A stretch of 64,000 nucleotides of DNA from Bradyrhizobium sp. AZCC 1693 (GCF_036924745.1 NZ_JAZHSD010000001.1:2232001-2296000); one strand, 5' to 3'. Positions 26,837 through 36,060 are shown, numbered from the stretch's first letter. Notes: generated from the letters alone by a model not told the origin. Numbers and translations: made by a program.

Positions 26837-27178
26837 CTTTCAGTTCGGCAGAGCGTAGGGCTTGACTGGCTTGGCGGGATGGCCGCTCGGGACCACGATC
26901 AGGTGACAAATCTCAGCGCAAGTGCGGGCAGTGCGGCCAGCGCCGCGGCGTTGGCAGCAGTCCGGACACATTCAGCCATAGCCCCTCCCGACATCTTTTC
27001 TTATCTATCTCACATCGTCGCATCCTGACTGTAGCGGCACGAGGCGCAGAGCAGGATACGATCAGGACATGTTGACAATCCCGCCGATGGCGTCAAGTTC
27101 GCCGCTCCGGGGATGAACGCGAACGAAAGATCGTCGCGGGTGGCGAACGAAAGATCGTCGCGGATAAAGGAGACCAAA
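26837..27178. other. 342-bp divergent intergenic region
   Basis: It separates the hydroxyacid dehydrogenase trio from the ThDP decarboxylase pair and should hold both promoters. It contains a 24-bp-period tandem duplication near its right end. It also contains a 26-codon open frame on the minus strand (26899-26979) with an ideal ribosome site. No gene of normal size is supported. Confidence 0.6.
27119..27163 (+). repeat. two direct copies of a 21-bp sequence in the leader of the decarboxylase genes
   Basis: GCGAACGAAAGATCGTCGCGG occurs twice (27119-27139 and 27143-27163; 21 bases each, period 24), just before the AAAGGAGA ribosome site. It includes the near-palindromic CGAAAGATCGTCG. It could be a paired regulator site or a recent slippage duplication. 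Confidence 0.8.
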
Positions 27179-27733
27179 ATGGCGGTTGCGGAGGAAAAAA
27201 CCTCGCCCGAAACCTCTGAGAAGAGCTGGCACGGCATCGTGCTGCAGACGCTCAAGCGCAACGACGTCCGCCTGGTACCTTACGTGCCCGACCGCGTTCT
27301 GACGACGCTGATCAAGAACCTGCACGCCGACCCCTTCTTCACGACTTTCCCCACGGCTCGCGAGGAGGAAGCGGTCGGCATCGTCTCCGGGGCCTGGATG
27401 GGTGGCATGCGCGGCGCGGTGCTGATGCAGACTTCCGGGTTTGCCACGCTCGCGAACGTGCTGGCATCGCTGGCGATCCCCTACCAGATCCCGCTGATCA
27501 TGTTCGTATCCGAGCGCGGCACGCTCGGCGAATTCAACTATGGCCAGTCGCTGGTCTGCCGCACCATGCGCCCGGTGCTGGATTCGCTCGCGATGGAGCA
27601 CCACACCGCGACACGGCTCGACGAGTTCGAGTTCATCGTCGACCGCTCCATCAAGCAGGCCATCACCACGCAGGCGCCGGTGGCGCTGATCCTCTCGCCG
27701 CTTTTGACCGGCGGCAAGGTCTTCGACAAGTGA
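27179..27733 (+). CDS. ThDP-dependent decarboxylase alpha subunit (sulfopyruvate/phosphonopyruvate decarboxylase-like)
   Basis: The pyrimidine-binding half of a ThDP enzyme, 184 residues. It has VRLVPYVPDRVLTTLIKNL, the catalytic Glu region AREEEAVGIVSGAWMGG, and LMQTSGFATLANVLASLAIP. It lacks the central domain, as in ComD-type subunits. The ATG at 27179 follows AAAGGAGACCAAA, an excellent ribosome site. The GTG of the beta subunit overlaps its stop by 4 bp. It would decarboxylate a 3-substituted pyruvate to an aldehyde together with beta. Confidence 0.85.
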   Translation: MAVAEEKTSPETSEKSWHGIVLQTLKRNDVRLVPYVPDRVLTTLIKNLHADPFFTTFPTAREEEAVGIVSGAWMGGMRGAVLMQTSGFATLANVLASLAIPYQIPLIMFVSERGTLGEFNYGQSLVCRTMRPVLDSLAMEHHTATRLDEFEFIVDRSIKQAITTQAPVALILSPLLTGGKVFDK

Positions 27734-28347
27734 GCGATCTCATGAACAGCACCCCTGCCCGCAATACCAAGGTCATGAACCGCTTCGATCTCACCTCGCG
27801 GCTGATCGCGAAGCTGAAGCACAAGGAGGCCGTGATCGGCGGCATCGGCAACACCAATTTCGACCTGTGGGCCGCCGGCCACCGGCCGCAGAATTTCTAC
27901 ATGCTCGGCAGCATGGGGCTTGCCTTCCCGATCGCGCTCGGCGTGGCGCTGGCGCAACCCGACCGGCGCGTGTTCGCGCTGGAGGGCGACGGCTCGCTGT
28001 TGATGCAATTGGGTTCGCTCTCGACCATCGCAACGCTTAAGCCGAAAAACCTCACCATGGTGGTGATGGACAACGGCATCTACCAGATCACCGGCGCGCA
28101 ACCGACGCCAGGTGCCGCCGTCGCCGATATCGTCGCCATCGCGGTCGCGAGCGGGCTCACCCACTCCAGCTGGGCGGCGGACGAGGACGATTTCGAGCGC
28201 CTGATCGAGCAGTCCATGTCGGCCACAGGCCCGACGCTGATCGGGGTGCGCATCGATGACAAGCCGGGCACAGGCACCACCCGCCGCGATCCCGTGCAAA
28301 TCCGGGAGCGCTTCATGCACGGTATGGGCGTACGGGAACCGCTCTGA
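27730..28347 (+). CDS. ThDP-dependent decarboxylase beta subunit (sulfopyruvate/phosphonopyruvate decarboxylase-like)
   Basis: The pyrophosphate-binding half, 205 residues. The ThDP/Mg motif spans EGDGSLLMQLGSLSTIATL to MVVMDNGIYQITG. GNTNFDLWAAGHRPQNFYML and GSMGLAFPIALGVALAQP precede it, as in ComE and phosphonopyruvate decarboxylase. The GTG start overlaps the alpha stop; an ATG four codons later is an alternative. Neither sulfolactate nor phosphonate genes are visible nearby, so the true substrate is open. Confidence 0.85.
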   Translation: MSDLMNSTPARNTKVMNRFDLTSRLIAKLKHKEAVIGGIGNTNFDLWAAGHRPQNFYMLGSMGLAFPIALGVALAQPDRRVFALEGDGSLLMQLGSLSTIATLKPKNLTMVVMDNGIYQITGAQPTPGAAVADIVAIAVASGLTHSSWAADEDDFERLIEQSMSATGPTLIGVRIDDKPGTGTTRRDPVQIRERFMHGMGVREPL

Positions 28348-28422
28348 AGCCAATTAACCACAGGCGTGGCGACTTCACGTGCATGGGGGGTATCCGGCAC
28401 GTAAATTGTGCTATGCGACCTC

Positions 28423-28776
28423 ATGACGATCATCCTTCGACTACTCGCCTGGGGCCTCGCCGCCGCCATCGCCTTTGCGACGATCGGGCCGGCGGCACTG
28501 CGGCCGCATTTGAATCTCGGACAGAACGGAGAGCATGCGCTTGCCTTTTTGGTGCTGGGGCTCGCTTTCGGACTGGCCCACACACGCAACCGCTTGCACA
28601 CGGCGGCCTTCGTTATCGCCTTCACCGGGCTGATCGAAGTGCTGCAGTTCCTGGCGCCCGGCCGGCACGCACGCCTGGAAGATTTTGTGGTCGACGCGCT
28701 GGCGGCTTCGCTCGGCCTTATGGCTGCTGCGGCTCTCGACTGGACGATCAGGCGAACCCAGCGATCGCTGCCCTAG
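28423..28776 (+). CDS. VanZ family protein
   Basis: A small integral membrane protein of 117 residues with about four TM helices (for example LAWGLAAAIAFATIG, HALAFLVLGLAFGLAH, AAFVIAFTGLIEVLQF, ALAASLGLMAAAALDW). It also has the VanZ-like N..E/H and ...GRHARLEDFVVDALA segments. I prefer the ATG at 28423 over an in-frame one five codons earlier. It is followed by a strong hairpin and is not obviously linked to the decarboxylase genes, since a 75-bp gap separates them. Function in most bacteria is unknown. Confidence 0.82.
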   Translation: MTIILRLLAWGLAAAIAFATIGPAALRPHLNLGQNGEHALAFLVLGLAFGLAHTRNRLHTAAFVIAFTGLIEVLQFLAPGRHARLEDFVVDALAASLGLMAAAALDWTIRRTQRSLP

Positions 28777-28787
28777 CCTCCGTCACA

Positions 28788-28823
28788 AAAAATCCTCGCG
28801 CGGCAATGACCCGCGAGGATTTA
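28788..28823. terminator. bidirectional terminator between VanZ and DUF1236 genes
   Basis: AATCCTCGCG (28791-28800) pairs perfectly with CGCGAGGATT (28812-28821). It is flanked by an A-run on the left and T-rich sequence on the right, so it can serve the two convergent genes. Confidence 0.85.
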
Positions 28824-28843
28824 TCTTGGAAACGCGGCCTTCG

Positions 28844-29227
28844 TTAGTCGAGGATCCTGACGACCCTGCGCGTGCGCGGCTCCACGATCACACGGCGATC
28901 ATTGACGACCGCATAGCGGTATTCGGTATGCCGCGGCACCGTGCGCAGTTCGACGGTCGGCGGCAGCGGCTCGCCAACCACGATTTCCTCACGAACCACA
29001 ACAGAGCGGTCACGCGGGATCGACGTGATCACGGCGTTCGGAATTTCCACGGCTGCGCCGACCGCGGCGCCCACGGTGCCGCCGATGATGGCGCCGACCG
29101 GACCTGCGGCTTCACCGCCTCGCGCGGCACCCTCCGCCGCACCTTGGGCGGTGGTCGACTGAGCAAAAGCCGCGCCCGGGACCAGCAGCGAGGCAGCAAT
29201 CAATGAAACAGCCAAACGATTATTCAT
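28844..29227 (-). CDS. DUF1236 domain-containing exported protein
   Basis: A 127-residue secreted protein. The signal peptide MNNRLAVSLIAASLLVPGAAFA is followed by an Ala/Gly-rich hinge with the GxxxG-rich GPVGAIIGGTVGAAVGAAV. The DUF1236 C-terminal domain (VELRTVPRHTEYRYAVVNDR, VIVEPRTRRVVRIL) follows. The ATG at 29227 is preceded by GGAGG. DUF1236 proteins are abundant in Bradyrhizobium and of unknown role. The Gly-zipper-like stretch suggests membrane or envelope association. Confidence 0.88.
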   Translation of the reverse strand: MNNRLAVSLIAASLLVPGAAFAQSTTAQGAAEGAARGGEAAGPVGAIIGGTVGAAVGAAVEIPNAVITSIPRDRSVVVREEIVVGEPLPPTVELRTVPRHTEYRYAVVNDRRVIVEPRTRRVVRILD

Positions 29228-29353
29228 CACATCCTCCAGCGAATTGACGATGAATCTCAACCATTGGCGGCGTGAGATGGTTCCGGTTCCAATGCGGCAG
29301 CAAAAAAGAGCCGCGCCGAAATTTCGACGCGGTTCCAGTCACAGGGGAGTTTC

Positions 29354-29474
29354 AGAGCGTTTTCCAGCGAAGCATGCCCTCGGACTTGATCCGTGGGCGG
29401 AGACCGGTTCGCGTGAAGAAAACGCGTCAATCAGAATCCAGGGCCCGTTCCGATTTAATCGGAACGGACCCTAG
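29354..29474. repeat. Bradyrhizobium-type intergenic repeat with terminal hairpin
   Basis: The block from GAGCGTTTTCCAGCGAAGC through CCGGTTCGCGTGAAGAAAAC to a strong hairpin (29441-29471, GGGCCCGTTCCGATT pairing with AATCGGAACGGACCC) matches a repeat I recognise from Bradyrhizobium intergenic regions. The hairpin begins a few bases after the glxR stop, so it probably also terminates the gcl-hyi-glxR operon. Confidence 0.7.
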
Positions 29475-29477
29475 CGA

Positions 29478-30365
29478 TCAGCCTTTCGCGACCTGGTGGC
29501 TCGCCATCATCTCCAGCGCGCGCACCATGCCCGAATGGTCCCACGCCTTGCCGCCATGGGCGGTGCAGGAATTGAACAATTGCTGGGCCACCGCCGTGCT
29601 CGGCAAGGAAATGCCGAGCGCCCGCGCGCCCTCCAGCGCCAGATTGAGATCCTTCTGGTGCAACTCAATTCTGAAGCCCGGTTCGAAGTTGCGCTCCACC
29701 ATGCGCTCGCCATGCACTTCGAGAATGCGCGACGATGCAAAGCCGCCCATCAGCGCCTGCCGCACCAGCGCCGGATCCGCACCGGCTTTCGACGCGAACA
29801 GCAGTGCCTCGCCGACCGCCTCGATCGTCAGCGCCACGATGATCTGATTGGCGACCTTGGTGGTCTGCCCGTCGCCGTTAGCGCCCACCAACGTGACGTT
29901 CTTGCCCATCTTGTCGAATACGGGCTTCATGGCGTTGAACGCGCGCTCCGGCCCGCCGACCATGATGGTGAGGCTCGCCGCCTTGGCGCCGACCTCGCCG
30001 CCGGAGACGGGCGCATCGAGATAATCGGCGCCGAGCGCTTCCACCTTCTTCGCAAATTCCTTGGTGGCAAGCGGCGAGATCGAACTCATGTCGACGACGA
30101 TCTGCCCTTTCGAGAGCCCGGCCGCGACGCCATCCGGCGCAAACAAGACCGCTTCCACATGCGGTGTATCCGGCACCATGATGATGACGACGTCGGCCTG
30201 CTCGGCGATTTCCTTGCCCGACTTGCAGACCACACCGCCCGCCGCAACCAGCTCAGGTGCAATAGGCACGACATCGTGCAGGAACAGGCGATGGCCGGCG
30301 GCCTGAAGATGGCCTGCCATCGGGCGGCCCATAGTGCCGAGGCCGATAAAGCCGATATCGATCAT
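29478..30365 (-). CDS. glxR: 2-hydroxy-3-oxopropionate (tartronate semialdehyde) reductase
   Basis: Reduces tartronate semialdehyde to D-glycerate with NAD(P)H. Length is 295 residues. The N-terminal Rossmann motif is GFIGLGTMGRPMAGHL, with the beta-HAD signature DAPVSGGEVGAKAASLTIMV and catalytic Lys in GQTTKVANQIIVA. Together with gcl and hyi upstream it forms the glycerate pathway from glyoxylate. It is the last gene of the operon and is followed by a hairpin. Confidence 0.95.
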   Translation of the reverse strand: MIDIGFIGLGTMGRPMAGHLQAAGHRLFLHDVVPIAPELVAAGGVVCKSGKEIAEQADVVIIMVPDTPHVEAVLFAPDGVAAGLSKGQIVVDMSSISPLATKEFAKKVEALGADYLDAPVSGGEVGAKAASLTIMVGGPERAFNAMKPVFDKMGKNVTLVGANGDGQTTKVANQIIVALTIEAVGEALLFASKAGADPALVRQALMGGFASSRILEVHGERMVERNFEPGFRIELHQKDLNLALEGARALGISLPSTAVAQQLFNSCTAHGGKAWDHSGMVRALEMMASHQVAKG

Positions 30366-30399
30366 TTCAAACTCCCCTTATGTCTTTTTTGCTTCTTGT

Positions 30400-31185
30400 T
30401 CAGGTATCGGCCGTCAGCGCGGCGTGCCAACCGAGGCCCTCGACCGTCGTCGTCCTCGGCTTGTATTCGCACCCGACCCAGCCGCGATAACCAATAGCGT
30501 CGAGATGGCGGAACAGGAAGGGATAGTTGATCTCGCCCGTCCCCGGCTCGTTGCGGCCGGGATTATCGGCAAGCTGCACATGCGCGATGCGCGGCAGATG
30601 CTTTTGCAAGGTGCGCGCGATGTCACCTTCCATCACCTGCATGTGGTAGATGTCGTACTGCACGAACAGATTGCTCGAGCGCACGTCGGCAATGATCTGG
30701 AGCGCCTGTGCAGTCTTGTTCAGGAAGAAGCCCGGAATATCGATCGTGTTGATCGGTTCGATCAGAAGCTTGATCCCTTCCCTGCCGAGCGCATCCGCCG
30801 CGAAGCGCAGGTTTCCCACCAGCACCTCGTTGAGATCGATCGCGTTCGCACCGTCGGGCGCAATGCCGACCAGGCAGTTGAGCTGACGGCAATCGAGCGC
30901 CTTGGCGTAGTCTATGGCGCGCGCGACGCCGTCGCGAAACTCCTCGACCCTGTCGGGCAAGATGGCGATGCCACGCTCGCCGGCTGCCCAGTTACCTGCA
31001 GGAAGATTGTGCAGCACCTGCGTCAGCCCGTGCTGGTGCAATTGTTCGCGCAACTCGGCTTTGTCGAAATCGTAAGGAAACAGATATTCCACCCCGCTGA
31101 ATCCGGCAGCCTTGGCGGCGGCGAAGCGGTCGAGGAACGGCTGCTCGCCGAACAGCATGGTGAGATTGGCGGCAAATTTTGGCAC
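30400..31185 (-). CDS. hyi: hydroxypyruvate isomerase
   Basis: Interconverts hydroxypyruvate and tartronate semialdehyde. A TIM-barrel of the xylose-isomerase-like AP endonuclease family, 261 residues. Diagnostic segments are MPKFAANLTMLFGEQPFLDR, AAGFSGVEYLFPYD, LIEPINTIDIPGFFLN (metal Glu), QYDIYHMQVMEGD and HVQLADNPGRNEPGTGEINY. It lies 17 bp after gcl and 34 bp before glxR, the standard gene order of the glyoxylate carboligase operon. Confidence 0.95.
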   Translation of the reverse strand: MPKFAANLTMLFGEQPFLDRFAAAKAAGFSGVEYLFPYDFDKAELREQLHQHGLTQVLHNLPAGNWAAGERGIAILPDRVEEFRDGVARAIDYAKALDCRQLNCLVGIAPDGANAIDLNEVLVGNLRFAADALGREGIKLLIEPINTIDIPGFFLNKTAQALQIIADVRSSNLFVQYDIYHMQVMEGDIARTLQKHLPRIAHVQLADNPGRNEPGTGEINYPFLFRHLDAIGYRGWVGCEYKPRTTTVEGLGWHAALTADT

Positions 31186-31202
31186 GATTGGCTCTCCTCG
31201 AT

Positions 31203-33002
31203 TTATGCCGGCAGCAGCTTGCCGGATTGCGGCGCGCTCGGCCTCGCCGGCGTGTCGTCCAGTGGCAGGTCGAGCACTTCCTCGAACTCAATGATGTTGT
31301 CGATCTCGGTCCCCATCGAGATGTTGGTGACGCGTTCGAGAATGAACTCGACGACGACAGGCACCCGGAATTCGGCCATCCATTCGCGCGCGGTCGCGAA
31401 CGCCGCCTGCGCATGGTTCGGATCGGTGACGCGGATCGCCTTGCAGCCCAGTCCCTCGGCCACCGCGACGTGGTCGACGCCATAGACCCCAAGCTCGGGC
31501 GCGTTGATGTTCTCGAAGGAAAGCTGGACATGGTAGTCCATGTCGAAGCCGCGCTGCGCCTGGCGGATCAGTCCGAGATAGGAGTTGTTCACGACGACGT
31601 GGATGTAGGGCAGCTTGAACTGGGCGCCTACCGCGAGCTCCTCGATCAGGAACTGGAAATCATAGTCGCCCGACAGCGCGACGATCTGGCGCGAAGGATC
31701 GGCCGCGCGCACGCCGAGCGCCGCCGGCAGCGTCCAGCCGAGCGGACCGGCCTGCCCGGCGTTGATCCAGTTGCGCGGGCCGTAGACACCCAAAAACTGT
31801 GCACCGGCGATCTGCGACAGGCCGATCACGCTGACATAGCAGGTATCGCGCCCGAACGCCTTGCTCATCTCCTCGTAGACACGCTGCGGCTTGATCGGCA
31901 TGTCGTCGAAATGGCTCTTGCGCAGCATCGTGCGCTTGCGGTCCTGGCACGCCGCCGGCCACGCCTGCCGCTCTCTCAATTTGCCGGCCTTGCGCCATTC
32001 CTTCGCGACCGTGACGAACAGCTCCAGCGCCGCCTTGGCATCGGACACGATGCCGAAATCGGGATTGAATACGCGCCCGATTTGCGTGGGTTCGATATCG
32101 ACGTGCACGAACGTCCGCCCCTTGGTGTAAGTCTCGATCGAACCGGTGTGCCGGTTGGCCCAGCGATTTCCGATGCCGAGCACGAAGTCGGATTGCAGCA
32201 TGGTCGCGTTGCCGTAGCGGTGGCTGGTCTGCAGGCCGACCATGCCCGCCATCAGCACGTGATCGTCGGGGATGGCGCCCCAGCCCATCAGCGTCGGCAC
32301 GACAGGAACGTTGACGGCCTCGGCGAACGCGACCAACAGCTCGGAAGCATCGGCATTGATGACACCGCCGCCTGCCACGATCAGCGGGCGCTCCGCTGCA
32401 TTGAGCATTTCGAGCGCCTTTTCGATCTGCCTTCGCGTCGCCGCCGGTTTGTAGACCGGCAGCGGCTCGTAGGTCTCGTCGTCGAATTCGATTTCCGCAA
32501 GCTGCACGTCGAGCGGCAGGTCGATCAGGACCGGACCCGGGCGGCCCGAACGCATGATGTGAAAGGCTTGGCTGAACACGCGCGGCACCAGCGCCGGCTC
32601 GCGCACGGTGACCGCCCATTTCGTCACGGGTTTCGCAATGGATTCGATATCGATGGCCTGAAAGTCTTCCTTGTAGAGCCGCGCGCGCGGCGCCTGCCCG
32701 GTGATGCAGAGGATCGGGATCGAGTCCGCGATCGCCGAATAAAGCCCCGTGATCATGTCGGTGCCAGCCGGCCCCGAGGTGCCGATGCAGACACCGATAT
32801 TGCCGGCCTTGGCGCGTGTGTAACCCTCGGCCATGTGGGAAGCGCCCTCGACATGGCGCGCCAGGATGTGGCCGATCGAGCCGCGCTTCTTCAGCGCGGA
32901 ATACAACGGATTGATCGCCGCCCCGGGAACACCGAAGGCGATGGTCACGCCTTCCTTTTCCAGGATCCGTACGGCCGCATCGATCGCTCGCATCTTCGCC
33001 AT
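31203..33002 (-). CDS. gcl: glyoxylate carboligase
   Basis: Condenses two glyoxylate molecules to tartronate semialdehyde and CO2; requires ThDP and FAD. Length is 599 residues. The hallmark is Val in [14 protein letters not shown], where other ThDP enzymes have the catalytic Glu. The ThDP motif is [19 protein letters not shown] followed by [16 protein letters not shown]. The FAD/central domain includes [12 protein letters not shown]. It is the first gene of the operon. With the oxalate locus 8 kb away, it could assimilate C2 units reaching glyoxylate. Confidence 0.97.
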   Translation of the reverse strand: MAKMRAIDAAVRILEKEGVTIAFGVPGAAINPLYSALKKRGSIGHILARHVEGASHMAEGYTRAKAGNIGVCIGTSGPAGTDMITGLYSAIADSIPILCITGQAPRARLYKEDFQAIDIESIAKPVTKWAVTVREPALVPRVFSQAFHIMRSGRPGPVLIDLPLDVQLAEIEFDDETYEPLPVYKPAATRRQIEKALEMLNAAERPLIVAGGGVINADASELLVAFAEAVNVPVVPTLMGWGAIPDDHVLMAGMVGLQTSHRYGNATMLQSDFVLGIGNRWANRHTGSIETYTKGRTFVHVDIEPTQIGRVFNPDFGIVSDAKAALELFVTVAKEWRKAGKLRERQAWPAACQDRKRTMLRKSHFDDMPIKPQRVYEEMSKAFGRDTCYVSVIGLSQIAGAQFLGVYGPRNWINAGQAGPLGWTLPAALGVRAADPSRQIVALSGDYDFQFLIEELAVGAQFKLPYIHVVVNNSYLGLIRQAQRGFDMDYHVQLSFENINAPELGVYGVDHVAVAEGLGCKAIRVTDPNHAQAAFATAREWMAEFRVPVVVEFILERVTNISMGTEIDNIIEFEEVLDLPLDDTPARPSAPQSGKLLPA

Positions 33003-33256
33003 GTCGCGCCTCGCTGTGTTTTCTCGACGTGATGATCACGGGAACGACCGACGATCTCAACGAAGCTGAATTTGTTTCCCGCGATGTGGAACGATCGGCA
33101 AAAAAGCATGCCGGATCAGTCGGTTGGATCGGCCACACGGTGAAACGATGCGATGGCCGGCCGTGTGAAGTGCGAGCCGAGTTTGTTTGAGCGCCGTCTC
33201 CGCGCCGGTCGATTGCTCCGCTAGGATGCCGATCCGAAGCATTAAGGACGGACATC

Positions 33257-34220
33257 ATGGGTAAGCGGATCAGTCGCTGCGTCGAACTGCTGGAGCAGGA
33301 TCAGGCGATCTATTATGACGGACCACACAGCGGCCATGTGCTGACCCATGCGCAGGGCCGCATCGATGCCGGGACCTGGGCCGACTACATGAATGTCGGC
33401 ATGGAGCACGGCTGCTTCGACATGGCCGGTCTTGTCGACTATATGCGCGGCATGGTCGATGCCGGACCGACACGGTCGGGGCACCGCACGCCGACGGTGA
33501 TCGTCGAGGCGCCGGTCAATGGAATCGACGCCGCGCATGTGCGTTACAACGCCTGGCAGTTTCCGCCAAATCCTCGGCCGCGGCGTGCACGGCATCCTGC
33601 TCTGCCAGGCGGAAACCGCTGACGCGGTGCGCGCCTTCGTGGAATCCTGCCGCTATCCGCACAACACGATCGGCGTCGATCCCGCGATCCCCTCGCCGAT
33701 GGCACGGATGGCGGGAGCGATACGGGCAAAGGACGGCGGAACCGACGCCGCCGGGCGCAGGCTGTTGGGCATCGGCACGCGGGGGCGCGGATCGGAAACC
33801 ACGGCGGCGCCGATCTGGGGCCTGTCGACCGAGGAATATCTGGAGCGCTGCGATCCCTGGCCGCTCAATCCGAAAGGTGAACTGCTGCTGGGGGTGAAGC
33901 TGGAAAGCCCCGAAGGCGTCGCCAATTGCGAAGCGATCCTCGCGGTGCCGGGGCTGGGATTTGCCGAGATCGGCCCGGGCGATTTGAGTCTTTCGCTGGG
34001 CTATCGCACGATTCCGCCCGAGCCCTGGCCGCCGGAAATGCAGGCGGCGCGCGACCGTATCCTGGCGGCCTGCCGCAACAACGGCATCGCCTTCCTGCAA
34101 GGCTGCACGCCTGATAACGTGACCGCCCGGATCGACGAGGGCGTCCGGGTGATCGCAGGGCATAGCGAGGCATCCGCCACCAAGGGCCGCGCGCACCAGA
34201 AGCGGAAGTTGCCGGTATAG
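33257..34220 (+). pseudogene. HpcH/HpaI aldolase family protein, broken by a single-base frameshift
   Basis: The N-terminal ~102 codons (from MGKRISRCVELLEQDQAIYY to VRYNAWQF) lie in one frame. The rest (RQILGRGVHGILLCQAETAD..., ending KRKLPV) continues in another. The two join at CAGTTTCCGCC (33557-33567), where deleting one T from the TTT at 33560-33562 restores a continuous ~320-residue protein. The second part shows GVKLESPEGVANCEAILAVP and FAEIGPGDLSLSLG, the metal- and phosphate-site motifs of the family. The enzyme would cleave or form a 4-hydroxy-2-oxoacid or similar. Both halves are otherwise intact, so this is a recent mutation or a sequencing error. Confidence 0.85.
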
Positions 34221-34259
34221 CCCGGGAGGCGCGGATTAGAGAAAGGCCAGCGAAAGATC

Positions 34260-34928
34260 ATGAGTTTCTTCGAGCGACTGAAGACCGCAGCATCCGCCGA
34301 GTGGCGGGCCTATACCGAGCATCCCTTCACGGAGGGGCTGGCAGACGGTTCGCTTCCAGAGGCGGCGTTTCGTCACTACCTCGTGCAGGATTACCTGTTC
34401 CTCATCGAGTTTGCCCGCGCCTACGCGCTCTCTGTCTACAAGTCGCCCAGCCTCGCCGACATGCGCGAAGCGGCGTCCGGCCTCTCGGCCATTCTCGACG
34501 TCGAGATGAACCTGCACGTAAAACTCTGCGCCGGCTGGGGCCTGTCGGCCGCAGACCTCGAACACGCCCCTCCAGCGGTCGAGATGCTGGCCTATACCCG
34601 CTACGTGCTCGACGCGGGAATGCGCGGCGATCTGCTCGCGCTCAAGGTGGCGCTCGCGCCTTGCGTGATCGGCTACGCCGAGATCGCGACGCGGCTCGCC
34701 GCGCGGCCCAATGCCCTCGCTGCAACCAACCCATACAGCGTCTGGATCGCCGAGTATGCCGGGGCCCCCTATCAGGAAGTCGCGGCGAAAGCCCGGGCGC
34801 ATCTGGAAGGTCTCGCCGATCTCTATGCCACGCCGGCCCGCGAGGCAGAGCTGATCGCGATCTTCAAGGAAGCCACAAGGCTCGAAGCCGACTTCTGGGA
34901 AATGGGATGGCGCGTGGGCAAGCGCTGA
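34260..34928 (+). CDS. tenA: TenA family protein (thiaminase II / aminopyrimidine aminohydrolase)
   Basis: Salvages thiamin breakdown products by hydrolysing aminopyrimidines. An all-helical protein of 222 residues with FRHYLVQDYLFLIEFARAYA, the catalytic-Cys segment ALAPCVIGYAEI and a C-terminal EADFWEMGWR (catalytic Glu helix). It starts 39 bp after the broken aldolase gene on the same strand. Several ThDP enzymes (Gcl, Oxc, the decarboxylase pair) lie nearby, but a direct link is only suggestive. Confidence 0.92.
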   Translation: MSFFERLKTAASAEWRAYTEHPFTEGLADGSLPEAAFRHYLVQDYLFLIEFARAYALSVYKSPSLADMREAASGLSAILDVEMNLHVKLCAGWGLSAADLEHAPPAVEMLAYTRYVLDAGMRGDLLALKVALAPCVIGYAEIATRLAARPNALAATNPYSVWIAEYAGAPYQEVAAKARAHLEGLADLYATPAREAELIAIFKEATRLEADFWEMGWRVGKR

Positions 34929-34998
34929 GCCGTCACTGACCGGTGCCGGGCCGGAAAGCTTGCCGGAATATCGGTGCCTCGCAACGACGCGAAGCCGC

Positions 34999-36060
34999 TC
35001 AGTTCAACCGCAGCTCCGTGATGTGCCGCGGATCCGGGCTCAGCTCGCCGCGCTCCACCCGCTTGACGATATCGGTCAGCGCGGCATTTGCGGCGCAGGG
35101 AATGCCGATCTTCTCGCCCTCGCGCACCACAAAGCCGTTGAGGAATTCGATCTCCGTGCGCCGGCCCTTCTGCATATCCTGCCCCATCGAGGGGCGCTGC
35201 TGCGAAGAGGTGCGCTTGCCGTCCTTGAAGCGCTGCTCGTCGCAGACGCGCATCGCCGCCTCGTCACCCTCCCCGGCGCGCGCGATCATGTCGGGCGGCA
35301 GATGCAATATCTCTTCCAGTTGATAGCCCTGCGCTTGCCCGACGCGGATCGCTTCGCTGCCGAGCCGCGTGGAGAAACGGCGCAGCGGCTCGCTTTGCAG
35401 AATTTCCGCGCCCGGCAGGCCGGTGCAGGCGGAGAGCCCGTTGCCCATGACGTTGGCGACCAGTTTCGACCAGCGCTCGCCCCAGAGATTGTCCGTCACC
35501 TTGGCGCTGTCGGAATAGCCGACCAGGCGGCAGACCTCTTCCGCCCGCAGCGTGATGCGGCCGTGCACTTCGCCGGCGCGAAACACCGTGTGCGCCGCCC
35601 CGCCCTTGCCGGCGCCGCGGTGGATATGGCCGGGCTCCGGCAGGTTCACCGTGATGCTGCTGGCAATGCAGCCCAGCGTCTTGCCCCAGCCGACAATGCC
35701 GGCAATCGTTTCCTCGTTCATGCAGTTCTGCAGCGACACGACATAGCCGTCCGGCGCCAGATCTTGCCGGATCAGCATGGTGGCCCAGGCCGTGTCATAG
35801 GACTTCATGCAGACGAAGGCGATGTCGACCGGCTGCTGCTTTGAGAGCTGTTGAGCATCCGTGACGTGGAGCGCGCGCACGGGAACTGAGAATTCCGGAA
35901 CATCCATCGCGTGCGTGACGCGCAGCCCGTGCTTGCGCACGTGCTCGACATGCTCGGGCCAGGGATCGATGAACGTGACATCCTCGCCCGCCTGCACCAT
36001 ATGGGCGCCGGCATACCCGCCGACGGCACCAGCTCCAACGATCGCGATCTTCCGGCCCAT
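34999..36060 (-). CDS. 2-dehydropantoate 2-reductase family protein (PanE/ApbA type)
   Basis: An NADPH-dependent ketoacid reductase, 353 residues. The N-terminal motif is KIAIVGAGAVGGYAGAHMVQ. The internal CMKSYDTAWATMLIRQDL, SLQNCMNEETIAGIVG and the C-terminal helical ketopantoate domain (KLVANVMGNGLSACTGLP, with its Lys and Asn) follow. I chose the ATG at 36060, preceded by GGGGAGAGCC, over an upstream in-frame start with no ribosome site. It may make pantoate or act on a related oxoacid. A more diverged Rossmann reductase lies at 51.6 kb. Confidence 0.88.
   Translation of the reverse strand: MGRKIAIVGAGAVGGYAGAHMVQAGEDVTFIDPWPEHVEHVRKHGLRVTHAMDVPEFSVPVRALHVTDAQQLSKQQPVDIAFVCMKSYDTAWATMLIRQDLAPDGYVVSLQNCMNEETIAGIVGWGKTLGCIASSITVNLPEPGHIHRGAGKGGAAHTVFRAGEVHGRITLRAEEVCRLVGYSDSAKVTDNLWGERWSKLVANVMGNGLSACTGLPGAEILQSEPLRRFSTRLGSEAIRVGQAQGYQLEEILHLPPDMIARAGEGDEAAMRVCDEQRFKDGKRTSSQQRPSMGQDMQKGRRTEIEFLNGFVVREGEKIGIPCAANAALTDIVKRVERGELSPDPRHITELRLN

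Noticed and set aside
31179-33032. 617-codon open frame on the plus strand opposite gcl
   Set aside because: Antisense shadow of the glyoxylate carboligase gene; Arg/His/Asp-rich nonsense composition.
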